Assembly: GCF_030272615.1 (NCBI RefSeq)
Contig: NC_081412.1
Coordinates: forward strand, 548,916,488 to 548,980,487
Direction of reading: 5' to 3'
Source: Cryptomeria japonica
Lineage: Eukaryota; Streptophyta; Pinopsida; Cupressales; Cupressaceae
DNA length: 64,000 nt
How positions within the stretch are numbered: the stretch's first letter is position 1; every line of letters starts with the position of its first letter. Under the pieces are notes generated by a model, which saw nothing but the letters and a program-made list of their open reading frames with translations, ran no database searches and had not been told where the DNA came from. Shown here piece after piece: positions 21,203 to 31,525 of the stretch. The position numbers were made by a program, and so were the translations under genes.

Positions 21203-21360
21203 ATCTCCCCCTTTGACATTGATGGCAACACTCATAAGAAATTTCAAAAAGTATCTAAAAATGTGTTGTCCAAAAATGTTACCAAAAATGTGTGAGCTCC
21301 CCCTGAGCATATGATTCCTGTGATTTGAATTTTCTCATCCCACTACTCCCCCTTTGGCAT
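21203..21360 (-). promoter_or_regulatory. E3 multiplied polypurine tract
   Basis: Three CTCCCCCT blocks (21205-21212, 21297-21304, 21346-21353) read AGGGGGAG on the minus strand. The first touches the LTR. Repeated polypurine tracts before the 3' LTR are described for Sireviruses, and E6 has the same arrangement. Confidence 0.7.
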
Positions 21361-21417
21361 CAATGACAAAGGTTGTCAAGATGTCAGTAGAGTTTGTAGT
21401 TTCAACTATCCATAAAC

Positions 21418-22308
21418 TCAACCTTGTAGCTGGGTAGTTATGATTTGAAAAAGATCTCCCAAAATCAAGTTTATACAATCCATAAACTTCTTGCTATCCT
21501 TTATTGTTGTCTCAATTCTCTTCACTATACCGGTGAGATGCTGCAAATGCTCTGGCGGTGTTTTGCTTCCCTGTATTAGTGCCTCAGAAATTTCCTTCCG
21601 TAGAGATGCTAGATAGTCCAATCTTGGACTTATTTTTGATCTCAAATGTTTTGTCTTACTCATTATTCTTTCTTTCTCTGTTTCCAATTTAAGTAGTTCC
21701 TCACAAATTTTTATCTTCTCCTCAAAAACTAATAGTGTATCAGGTGAGTTGACAAAACTATCTGCAAGTTTATTGATCTCATCCTGTACCTTGCTCATTT
21801 TCTTGTCTATATCTACAATCAAAAAGTTTGTTTTATAGGTATCTTTGTACAGATTTTTGTACTCTTTCAACAAATTACATAATTCTGGTAGAAGTGTGTC
21901 AAAATCTCTGTTACATTTCTTTATTTGCTCATCAAAGAATTTCTGTTTTTTAATTTCTACCTTATCCTTCACTGAATCTTCCTTTATTTTCTCAATGTTT
22001 TCTGAGATATATTTACACAATGTATCCAGTTGTCCTAAAGAATCTTTGTTATCTATATTACAGTTGAGAGCAATTACCTTCAAAATTGGTATGGTATCAT
22101 CAATTGCTTTGTAAGCTTGTGAGCTGCAGTCGGTTATTTTCTTGATAGAATCTAGTAGTACCTCAGTCACATTTGTTGATTTGTATCGTAATGATGATCC
22201 AACAATCTGAGTATCGGTGGAAGTAACCAAGCTTGTATTGACCTCTGATAGGTCTGTTTGTGTTTGCATTTCTTTAAGCAATGGTTTATCACTAGTTGTC
22301 GGTGGCAC
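21418..22308 (-). pseudogene. E3 ORF2, C-terminal coiled-coil part
   Basis: 296 codons without an ATG at the listed start (it opens on GTG), in frame with 22498-23235 and separated from it by TAG (22498-22500) and further TAA/TAG codons near 22325-22335. The sequence is Lys/Glu/Leu-rich with long helical heptad-like stretches (KKMSKVQDEINKLADSF; KERIMSKTKHLRSKI). I recognise no enzyme motif. It is probably the C-terminal third of one long E3 protein. Its function is unknown. A structural or RNA-binding role is a guess based only on composition and on its place in a non-autonomous element. Confidence 0.6.
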
Positions 22309-22497
22309 TATTTCCTTATGTACCTATTCTTATTGTTGTTCTGGAGCCTTTTGCTCTGTTTGTTTCTCTATCTCAATCTGAATGTCTACCTTTTGTTCTT
22401 TATCTTTTGCCAGTTTATCAGTTTCCCCTGCTACCGGAGACTCACTAGCCATATCTGTCTTATCAGTTGTATCTTTGTCTACCACTATGTTGATCTT

Positions 22498-23235
22498 CTA
22501 ACTATCAACATCCACAGTATATAGGACTTCAGAATTAGGATTATTATCCTCTACATCCATACTCTTAGCTGTCGGTTGATCATCTATATCTGTTGTTTTC
22601 ACCGGTGGAGTAAAAAAAGGTGGGGGTAAGTTGTCTCTAACCTTGATACTAGGTGGTCCACCAACTTTTCCTTTCCCCTTTTCTCTATCTTTCTGATAAA
22701 GTTTTATAGGTTTGGGATTCCTGTACTCTTCTTGTTTTTCTTTCTCAACCGGAAATATATCCCATCCATTTTCTGTTTCCTCTGTCACCTCATTAACTCT
22801 TCCTACCATTAAAGCAACGTGCCGGTGTGGAGTAGAAAATACTGTCCGGTTTGCTTGAGCAATTAGGTCATCAATTTCTTGTGGAGAGTTTACCGGATAT
22901 ACAACAAGTAACTTTTCAATCTTTATTTTCTTATCCAATTCTATCACTGCTTGTCTTCTTGCCTCTAGTCTTTTGAATAGCTCATCAGGAATTTCATTGA
23001 CTACTTCCATCAAAAATTTCTTGTACATATCCATGTGCAATATAACACTATTTTCAACTTGTTCTTTCTCATCAGCTGTTAGAGTGTCATATATTTTCTC
23101 TATGTTCTTCAGTTTACCTTCCTCTATGATTTCATTCAGTAGTATATCAAGAGGGGCCAAGTCTTTGTTTGTCCTTTTCTTCTTCTTGGGTGTTAGTTGC
23201 TTCTTTGGTGTGGCCTTTCTTACCATAGATCTCAT
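22498..23235 (-). pseudogene. E3 ORF2, basic middle part
   Basis: 245 codons. It has a strongly basic stretch at residues 6-25 (KATPKKQLTPKKKKRTNK, possibly a nuclear localisation signal). A helical region with DELFKRLEARRQAVIELDKK follows, then a Pro-rich stretch (GGPPSIKVRDNLPPPFFTPP) and an acidic tail. It overlaps the end of 23232-23654 by four bases in a different frame. The TATGA overlap looks like a secondary frameshift in one long frame rather than designed coupling. I recognise no family. Confidence 0.6.
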
Positions 23236-23654
23236 AGCTTGTTGCTTTTGCCTTGTCCTCTAGGTGAAGGTGTGGTTGCCGGTGAGGGATCTCTTTTTCT
23301 TACAACTCTTTTAAAAGTTGCAGGCATGTCACTTCCTGAAGAAGTACCTACCAGTGATAGGTGAGTTTCAAGTTGTGGAGCTGCTAACTCATCCTCTGTT
23401 AAACCGGTTTTCTTCAATACATCTTCCTTGATGGCTTTTGCTTGTCTGGAACCTTTCCTTACAACTGCCTCAACCTTTTTCACTCTTTTCTTTGATTGAA
23501 TTTGTCTTTCAATATTTTCTGCACTACCAAATACTTCTTCCTTAGGTTCTTTGGGGGCTTCCAGAAGTGCTTTGGCATATGTTTCAACTATGTGATCATC
23601 TATTTCATAGCCCATCTTGGTTACCCAAACTGTCCTTGGGATGACTGCTTCCAT
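23232..23654 (-). pseudogene. E3 ORF2, linker part
   Basis: 140 codons in the same frame as 23655-24662, separated from it only by TAG at 23655-23657. It is rich in Lys, Glu, Arg and Ser, with RKRDPSPATTPSPRGQGK near the end, and looks like a disordered basic linker. No domain is recognised. It is best read as a continuation of the protein starting at 24662. Confidence 0.6.
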
Positions 23655-24662
23655 CTAGATTTTATCTTTCTTGATGACAAAGCATATTTCATCTTTGTAT
23701 TTGTCTACAATCTTTTGTGATAACCTAACTCTTTTCTTCATTTTGGCCTTTAATGCTTGAAAGAAGTCATTAATATTGTTTTCCTTGTTCTCACCCATGT
23801 TATTGAATAGTTCTGTTAATTGTTTGCCTACCAGTATATCATATCCAAGTTCTTTGTAACTTATACCGGGAACCTGTTTTGTTATGTGTAGCATCAGACA
23901 TACTAATAGATTTCCAAACCTGAAAGTTCCTTTCTTGTCCTTCTTTATCTTTCCAAGGTTGTCAATTAATTCATCCTTTAACCACTCACATATATCACTT
24001 TTTGCATTATCTGTGACCATGTCATAAGCAGTTTTAATGCATAAACTTGAAACTGAATTAAGTCTATTAGCATGAGTAGATTTATACCCTAATATCATAC
24101 TGATGAATCTCACATTGATGTCTGTTACATCATTAACCCTTAGGGACCTCTTGTCAAATGTTGCACCAGTTAGGTTTATAACTAGGTCATTGGAAACCTT
24201 CTTGGTTTTATCTAGTCTTTTATCGATGGTCAATAACCCTGTGATAGCTTTCACAGCTTCCTTGGTGATCTTGTGGATTGCATCTAACCAGAAAAATTCT
24301 CCATGTACCCTGCTCAAGACTATCCTAATCACATCCTTGGGGAATTCAGGAATGCTAAGGATCTCTATAAATCCTAGGGTCTCAATGATCTTGTGTTCAT
24401 CTTTTACATTGCCGGTATTATCACATACCACAGTTTTATACATGGTCTTAATTTCCTCATCTCCTAACTCTTCAATGTTGTAGTGGATGTACATTCTGGG
24501 GTCTTCAACATAAACAACTCCCTTTGGAATTTGAGAAAAAGCACCTAAGGTATCATCCTTCTTTGCTATTTCGGGAACTAACTGTAATATGGGCCTAGGT
24601 CTTTTTATTACTTCAACAACAGTATGATTTGCTATATATTCAATTGCAGAGGTGGATGCCAT
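23655..24662 (-). CDS. E3 ORF2, N-terminal globular part, unknown function
   Basis: 335 codons from ATG (MASTSAIEYIANHTVVEV) to TAG at 23655-23657. It looks globular, mostly helical, with blocks such as GATFDKRSLRVNDV, RFISMILGYKS and FRFGNLLVCLMLHI. The general pattern recalls the 'putative plant transposon protein' domain found in many unclassified plant retroelement proteins, but this is a weak impression, not a match I can verify. There is no DDE, RT, protease or RNase H motif. The region between this frame and gag (24663-24970) is noncoding in appearance. With the three downstream segments it would form a product of about 1,080 residues. It occupies the position of pol in an ordinary element. 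Confidence 0.65.
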   Translation of the reverse strand: MASTSAIEYIANHTVVEVIKRPRPILQLVPEIAKKDDTLGAFSQIPKGVVYVEDPRMYIHYNIEELGDEEIKTMYKTVVCDNTGNVKDEHKIIETLGFIEILSIPEFPKDVIRIVLSRVHGEFFWLDAIHKITKEAVKAITGLLTIDKRLDKTKKVSNDLVINLTGATFDKRSLRVNDVTDINVRFISMILGYKSTHANRLNSVSSLCIKTAYDMVTDNAKSDICEWLKDELIDNLGKIKKDKKGTFRFGNLLVCLMLHITKQVPGISYKELGYDILVGKQLTELFNNMGENKENNINDFFQALKAKMKKRVRLSQKIVDKYKDEICFVIKKDKI

Positions 24663-24969
24663 GATTAAATACCTTTTACTGCCTTGGATGGATGATTGCT
24701 TGGAGTGTTCTTGCTTCTTGCTCGAAATGCCTTAGCTCGGAGTCTTTGCACTCTTTGAAAATTTGAAATCATGGTGAAATGAAATGGAGCCAAAACCTTA
24801 ACTTTATAGTGTCTTTTTGCCATCTACCACATTAATTGCATGCCGGTTAAGTATTCACTTAACATTGTTTGCTGGTAATAAGTAATTTCCAAATTCTTAT
24901 CTCTAACCGAGGGAATAATAGCACATGTATCAATAGATTGCCAAACCCTCAAGGAAATTTTCTTCAATT

Positions 24970-26121
24970 TGATGAAGAACTTCCTACCGGTGGAGCACTG
25001 CTCTATCCTTCTAGTGAAGCATCACTCTGTCCTACCGATGAAGCATTGGTTTGTTCTACTGGTAGAGGAGTATTCCCAATATTTAGATCAGCTTTTCTAA
25101 TCCATTGTTTTGAGAATTCTTGCTTAATCTATTCAACTTTTTCTTTACCTTTCAAGCTAGAACTTTTGTTGTCTACCGGTGTTCCTTTACTTCTACAAAA
25201 TTTAGCAATATGCCCAATCTTGTTACATGCATAACAAGTTACATTATTCTTCTGAATAGCTTTCCCATAACCTATGCTAGTTTGTGTTCTGCATTGATTA
25301 GATAAATGTCCAAATCTTCCACAAACATAACATGTCTTATTCGTTCTGCAGTTTTCAGAGTTGTGACGTACTTTGTTGCATTTAGAACATTGACCGGTGG
25401 GTGTGTTGTTATTCTGATAATTTCTAGATCTACATTCATTTTCTCTATGACCATACTTATTACAGTTAAAGCATTTACCATTGAATTTATAAGCATTAGG
25501 TTGTCTTACTAGTTTGTTGTGATCTTGAGTATTTGCAGTAGTGGAGCTTTCACCAACTTCAAAGCCAATTCCAGAAGTGTCACCTTTAGGTTTTTGATTC
25601 TGCAGCAAGGTGCCAAGTTCCTCTGAGCTTTTCTTGATTTTTTCTTTGTGTTGATTTGCAGTTTCTTGTTTCCTTTCCAAGACTTCTTTTTGTCTCATCA
25701 GTTCATTTGAGTCATTCTAAGTATGCATCAGATCTGTCTTCAACATGTCATTTTCATAGCTAAGTCTTGTGTTCTCATTTGCTGCATCACTTAGTCTTCT
25801 GGTCAATTCTTCTTCATTCTTCTTCCTATCCTCAATCTCTTTGCAAAATCTCATAGTCATATCCTGCATTTCATTCTTTGTTGTCATGTTCTCTTGTTTC
25901 AACTTGCTTATCATATCATTAAGTGACTCCTTTTCATCATTCTCATTTTGCAATTTTTCACAAAGTTCTCTTCTCTTATTTCTTGCAATAGTAATATTTT
26001 CTTGAAGTGCCTGAATGATATCCCGAGCTGCCCTTAAATCATCTTCTAGTTTGATATTTTTTAATTTTTTTGCATCATAGTCTGTAAGAGCTCCTTCAAG
26101 TTGCTTCATCAAATTTTCCAT
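24970..26121 (-). pseudogene. E3 gag-like protein with coiled coil and four zinc knuckles
   Basis: The frame starts at ATG 26119-26121 (MENLMKQLEGAL), 54 bases downstream of the primer site. Residues 1-140 form a long coiled coil (repeated KLQNENDEKESLNDMISKLK-type heptads). After TAG at 25717-25719 the same frame continues with four CCHC knuckles: CFNCNKYGHRENEC, CSKCNKVRHNSENC, CYVCGRFGHLSNQC and CYACNKIGHIAKFC. A second TAG at 25129-25131 precedes a Ser/Pro-rich tail that stops near 24970. Zinc knuckles bind RNA in retrotransposon gag proteins. The coiled coil in place of a normal capsid core is unusual. It is likely the element's packaging protein, now inactivated. Confidence 0.72.
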
Positions 26122-26174
26122 CTTTACCAGTGTCAAGATCTTCCTCAAGCTGTTAGGCTTCTGAAAATAGAGGA

Positions 26175-26190
26175 CCAGGCTTTGATACCA
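26175..26190 (-). promoter_or_regulatory. E3 primer-binding site, initiator tRNA-Met type
   Basis: The minus strand reads TGGTATCAAAGCCTGG, one change (G to A) from the usual TGGTATCAGAGCC. It lies two bases from the LTR at 26193. Confidence 0.82.
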
Positions 26191-26192
26191 AT

Positions 26193-26977
26193 TGTTAGGG
26201 ATCCCACAGATACTGAGAGGGGGGGGTGAATCAGTATCTAACCGGTAATTAGAATTTCTTAACTTAAAACATGCAGAACATAATATAACAGTGTATCAGT
26301 ATGCAAGAAATAATGTAATAAATAGAATCAAGAATGTCCACATGAAAAGCACACCATAACTCAAGATTTTAATGAGGAAACCTGGTGTGGGAAAAACCTC
26401 GGTGGGATTTGTGACCCACAATATTCATTCACTGGCCAATAAGAGAATATTACTTACAATAGGGGCCTACACATCCAGGAAGACCAACTGCCTAGAGCTC
26501 ACTGCTCAATGGGAAGTCTCACTAACTTACAATAAGGATTATACTAATCCAATAACTTGTACTTCTTTACAATAGCATCTTCAATACCAGATTCAGTATC
26601 GGTTCCTGCTCTGTTCTCTACATATACCCCTTGACCTCCATTTCGCACAATAGCTCTGCCTAATATTTTTCCATAATGCTTCTCTTCTACTTCAAAATGT
26701 CTACAATGATCTCTTTTATATATAAGAGTCATTTTACAATTTGCCAAGTCAGCTTACAATAATAAACAAAATATTATATAACAAAATCTTGTCGGCCTCT
26801 GTGCCGGTATACTTCTTTTCTTCTATGCCAGTGCCAGTGTCCTGAGTGCCGGTGTAGAGTGTGATCTGTTGATGCTAGTATAATGTCTTTGCCAGTGCCA
26901 TAGGATTGCAAGGTTGCCATCAATGACAAAACCTTCAATCACATACAATGTCTCATTGGAGTGTGCATATGCCAACA
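26193..26977 (-). repeat. E3 5' LTR (785 bp)
   Basis: TGTTAGGGATCCC to GCCAACA, with canonical TG...CA ends. It contains GATACTGA (26209-26216) and TCAGTATC (26231-26238) flanking a run of eight G. Same length as the partner at 20418-21202. Confidence 0.93.
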
Positions 26978-26982
26978 TCATC

Positions 26983-27331
26983 AAGATGAAAAAATTGATC
27001 AACTATGTAATGAAAATGAGCCTACTTATAAAGGTAAGGCTATAAGGAAATGAGAGAACATAATCATGACATGTGGATCAATGAGATACAAGGGTAGGTA
27101 GGGGTAGGTAGGGGTAGGTAGGAGAAATAATAGAATATTTCAATAAAGATGGATCACCTACCAAAGGTGGAATGTGATAACAAGATAACACCACAAAAGG
27201 TGGAATTTCTCTCACAACCATCTATCTTAGATGCACAATTTGTTAAGTGTCTCATATGCAAACTACAATGAATGCATTATCCTAAGTTAACTTAAGTAAA
27301 GTGTAATTATGAGATATAATTTACACCAACA
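26983..27331 (-). mobile_element. E4: old copia LTR, part 2
   Basis: Continues the LTR broken at 20417. It ends ACACCAACA at 27331, so in the minus sense the LTR starts TGTTGGTGT, a common Ty1/copia beginning. Joined parts give an LTR of about 445 bp. A three-copy 10-bp minisatellite (GGGTAGGTAG) lies at 27092-27122. No pol remains in the window. Confidence 0.65.
27092..27122. repeat. Minisatellite, 10-bp unit x3
   Basis: Three tandem copies of GGGTAGGTAG inside the E4 LTR. Confidence 0.9.
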
Positions 27332-27399
27332 ACCAGAATATCATCCATCTCCTACATTGTAACTTCATGGTCCATATATCATCTCCCTTATTAGACATT

Positions 27400-27575
27400 A
27401 TCCTCATTATTATCATCCTTTTTATTGTTTTTCAACACTCTAACATGTGATACATTGTTATTTGTTTTTTGACTATTTTTTTTCTTTGTTCATCGTCATC
27501 ATTACCATCCTTTTTATTATTTTTCAACATATAAACATGAAATACATTGTTATATGTTGGTTGACTATTGATTTT
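27400..27575. repeat. Imperfect tandem duplication of about 85 bp
   Basis: Blocks with CATCCTTTTTATT, TTTTTCAACA, then ATACATTGTTAT and TTGACTATT occur at 27415-27475 and again at 27507-27570. The DNA is diverged and noncoding. Confidence 0.6.
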
Positions 27576-28060
27576 TGATCTTTTTCATCTTTTGGTCACA
27601 CCTTCTCAAGGTTACCATATTTGCTCCCTTATATTTTGGTGTGTCTTGAATGTTGTGGGTAATGGCATGGTTCTGTCTTTTTATGTGTTATTATTGTTTG
27701 GTTGTCCCATCATAGTACTCAACAAGGTCGTCCAATACCTTCTAATGCATTGTAGTATCCTTTTTTATGTTTACAAACTTGAATCTTTTATGTAATTAAC
27801 ATAGCACCACCCTAGTCTTTATACATTGATGCATAAAATGAACTGCTATATCAAACACTAGGTTTCTTATTCCATTCAAAACAACATCCTCCTTTCCACA
27901 CTGAATTCCTTCCTCACATCTTCACTCTTCCCTTCCTTTTTCCTTCTTGGAGCCTATTCGAGTTCTCCACAACTGCATATTTCTTAAGGGGGCATCATTC
28001 TATACTTATTTTTCAAAATCACATTCACGCTTTCCATTTTTCCACATCCTCTCTTTCTCT

Positions 28061-28113
28061 ACACACACACACACACACACATTTATACACAAACAGACAC
28101 ACATACACATGCT

Positions 28114-28190
<77 letters not shown>
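28061..28190. repeat. (AC)n microsatellite, compound
   Basis: (AC)10 at 28061-28080, an interrupted ACAC-rich middle, then about 30 AC repeats at 28122-28182. The open frames over it are repeat artefacts. Confidence 0.97.
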
Positions 28191-31100
28191 AGTAACATTA
28201 CTTTTTAACAATATTACAATCTCAAAGAGGAACAAAATGTAGACAATTAATATTCATATCTTGATACATTATGATCATCCATTTATTTCTTATTTACTAA
28301 ATAAATAATTTATTAATTTATTTAAGCATTTTCTCATTCCACATAGATTTTAGATCATTTTAACTAAGTCCTAGTCCATTTTCTTAAGTCCTAATCACAT
28401 AATCCCCTTCCCCTTTAAACATGATTTAAAGTAAAATAATTTATTGACAACTATCTCCCAAAATTAATATATAAATATAATAATGTCTTTAATCCTCCAT
28501 CCTTCATGTTGCAACCACCTAAACAAATCAATCCTTATCATTGATATTCGTTTGATTTCCACCATTGATCTATTGAGAAGTCTATAAATAAATGTCTATC
28601 TAATCCATTGTCAAGGATGCAAGGAGCGCCACATTCTCACAAATTTTAAACAAAACTACTTTAAAATGTAATAAGGAAATGCATTATATTTTTTGTTTTA
28701 TTGTTTCTATCTTAATCGAAATAGTAATTACTTGTTGACATAGATTTTAGTACAATTGTTTTAAATTTTTTATGTTTATTTCAATCTTTGTTGTACACTA
28801 ACATTATCATCTGTTCCTAAATTCATTAATACATTTTTCGTCCATCTATTAATAATTTTAATCCTCACATCTTCCTTCAATTCCTTAAAAACTTTACTAC
28901 ATCCTTAGCCTTTCTTGATAGATTCAATGTGTTTATTTCAATACTTTGTTACACTTTAATTTTTCTAATATGCTTGTTTTTTCTACCAAATTTGTAAAAT
29001 CCTATTTTCTTTCTCTAGTAACTAGGCCTTGTCATACTCTTCCCCTCTTTGCTCCACCTTAAAGAGTTCTTAGCTTGGACTACAATGGGAGGCCTTGTCA
29101 TACTCTTCCCCTCTTTGAAGAATTCTTCGCTTTGCCTACAGTAGAATTGTGTTTACCTTTCATTATTCCCATCAAAGATTTATCTTTGGGATTCTCATCA
29201 AAAATTTAATGGTTTCTCATCAAGAATTTAATGGAAATACTTGTGCACTTCTTAAAATATACCAACGCCTCATTATTGTTTATGCATTATAAATACATTA
29301 ATAAATATTTGATGCACACTAAGAACTAAATAGCCATTCCCCAAGTTAACCCTCTTAAAATTCTACCTTTTCGCAGGTTCATGGCTACTTCAATAATATA
29401 AAAACCACTTTTTTAGAAAGTTGAAGAAACATGTTCAAAGTCTCCCTCTACATTTGCTTCCCCTTCCACACACATTTGCATAATGGCCTGTCATTAAACT
29501 TATTATTTTCCTCACCCACATTACAATATGAATGATGTTTACTTTGACACAAACTGATTATAATGTTTTAATGGTTTTGAATGGTTTGTACTTTGATTAC
29601 TTGTTTGCAATCGATCAAGCAGACGACAAAATGCATGGCTGGATTGAAGAGTCCATAAACATTATTCTATGGCAGATTTGACCTGAAAAAATACAATATA
29701 TCTATATATTACTATATTACTAATCAATAATAAATTTGGGGACCGAAAATTACTTGTACCAACTTTTCTTAAATAGTTTTCAGTTTCAACTATATTAATC
29801 TATTATTCCATATACTCTAGATGCTTATAATACATATAGTGTTACGTCAAATATAACTTAGCTGAATACCTACCCTCTATTATTGAATATTTTTTTATAT
29901 TAACGTCACTTCTTGTGGACTTTCATTGAGGATGTCTTTTCTTTAGTCGTTGAAAACAAGAGTATCTTTTTTTGGACGTTTCGAAGATTTTCAGACTTCT
30001 ATTGGGAATTAAATTAGGAAGAATATTCAATAATTTGATATATAGTGGTTGTTAAAGACTTCTATCAATTATGGTATTAAAGAAACATCATGTCATTTTT
30101 AAAGAGAGGAAAAAAATGTTTTTTATAAGGAGATAATAAATTATATGATTTAATTAAGAATTTAGTTATATAATTTTGAGTAATGCTCATCAATTATATC
30201 ACATATATAAAAGAAAATTCTTTATAGTGTAGTTATGGGATGACTTTGAAATAAGAATGGAGTTTGAAAAAGTCTAATGTTGAATACTTTAAAGTATATG
30301 GGGTCATGCTTGATGCACATCCTAACTAATAATTTATACATGAAAAAATAGTTACGAGATGACCCATGCACATTTGCTTTCTATGCATATATTCTTAAGC
30401 ATTGTAACCTTGTTTTACATAAGAGTCATGTCTTGATTATTAGGTGAAATCTTTATTTCTAAGAATCTTTTTGTGGCTAGTTAACATATTTTCTTTCCTA
30501 TTTCTTGTATACAATATTGTAGTAGACATGATGATTTTGAAAATGAGTGGTTAAAGTAATTAGATGATTTAGAGTATCAAGATGACATCAATGGGTTATA
30601 TCTAGAGGACATGTTTTCATTATATTCAAGTATGATACTTTCAAAATGTACTATTCTTGATGAAATTTAAAAGACCTACAAGAATGCCACTTCTAAAAGA
30701 ATCGATCATGATAATTGTAATAATAATTGGTTATGTTTTTGTGCTCACAAAATAAAATCTATTGATAGTCAAAAATAGCAAGAAATACAAGAAGATTGTC
30801 ATTCTTTCTAAATAACAACAATTTAGATTTAGTCCATCCTCCTAAGGGAAGAAAAGTAGTTCAAATAAATGAGGTATATAAAACTAATTATGGAGCAGGG
30901 AGTATTGTTGTGAATTACAAGGGCAACTTAGTTTCTAAAGATTTATTTAAGCTAAAATGCATCAAACTATTATGAGGCCATTACATCGATAACCAAGCTA
31001 TAATGTGTTTACTATGTCATGCCCATTAGTATTTGACATAGATGAAAATTTTAGGAAATGGATATGAAAAGTGTCTTCTTGTGTAGTGTCCCTCCTTGAC

Positions 31101-31451
31101 GCGCTTTTATTTTGATGCATTGTTAGACTTTCTTGGATTATTGAGATACTTTTCGATACTCTCAGTAGATGATTATGGTTTTGGCCATGTGACAGATGAT
31201 ACATTATATACTTTGGTCTATGTTGGGAATTATGATTTGTTTATTTATGTTTATTCAGTGGTTTATGGATTATTATGATGTTATAATGTTATGTGTTAAC
31301 CATGATTTATGAATATATTGGATATGATTATATCAATGATGTGTCTTCATTATGATGTATTTGTATGTGTGGAAGGAACGATGTCATGTCAGTCATTGTG
31401 AGCAAGGTGTGACATTGCAATTTTCTTACCACTAGTGTGTATACTTACTCT

Positions 31452-31454
<3 letters not shown>
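28191..31454. other. AT-rich intergenic DNA, nothing recognised
   Basis: No open frame with a recognisable domain, no LTR pair and no structural RNA seen. A short direct duplication (GGCCTTGTCATACTCTTCCC) occurs near 29027 and 29091. Confidence 0.5.

Positions 31455-31520
<66 letters not shown>
31455..31520. repeat. (AT)n microsatellite
   Basis: Uninterrupted AT dinucleotides of about 66 bp. Confidence 0.97.

Positions 31521-31525
<5 letters not shown>

Larger units (their letters stand above)
20413..26982 (-). mobile_element. E3: complete non-autonomous LTR retrotransposon, Sirevirus-like ends
   Basis: LTRs at 20418-21202 and 26193-26977 (785 bp each) are flanked by the 5-bp target duplication TCATC (20413-20417 and 26978-26982). 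The minus-strand primer site TGGTATCAAAGCCTGG is at 26175-26190, and a polypurine tract lies next to the left LTR. Inside are a gag-like gene with four CCHC knuckles and a second long frame (24662 to 21418). No protease, RT, RNase H or integrase motif is present on either strand. Over the first roughly 310 aligned LTR bases I count about 22 differences, two thirds of them transitions, so the insertion is not recent. LTR blocks and the multiplied polypurine tract match those of E6. Confidence 0.9.

Noticed and set aside
24869-25234. 121-codon plus-strand frame in E3
   Set aside because: It is opposite the zinc knuckle and tail of the E3 gag and has no motif of its own.
27947-28195. His/Thr repeat protein over 28.0-28.2 kb
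   Set aside because: Translation of the (AC)n microsatellite.
30770-30980. Possible copia pol fragment
   Set aside because: Three-frame reading gave no conserved RT or integrase block.
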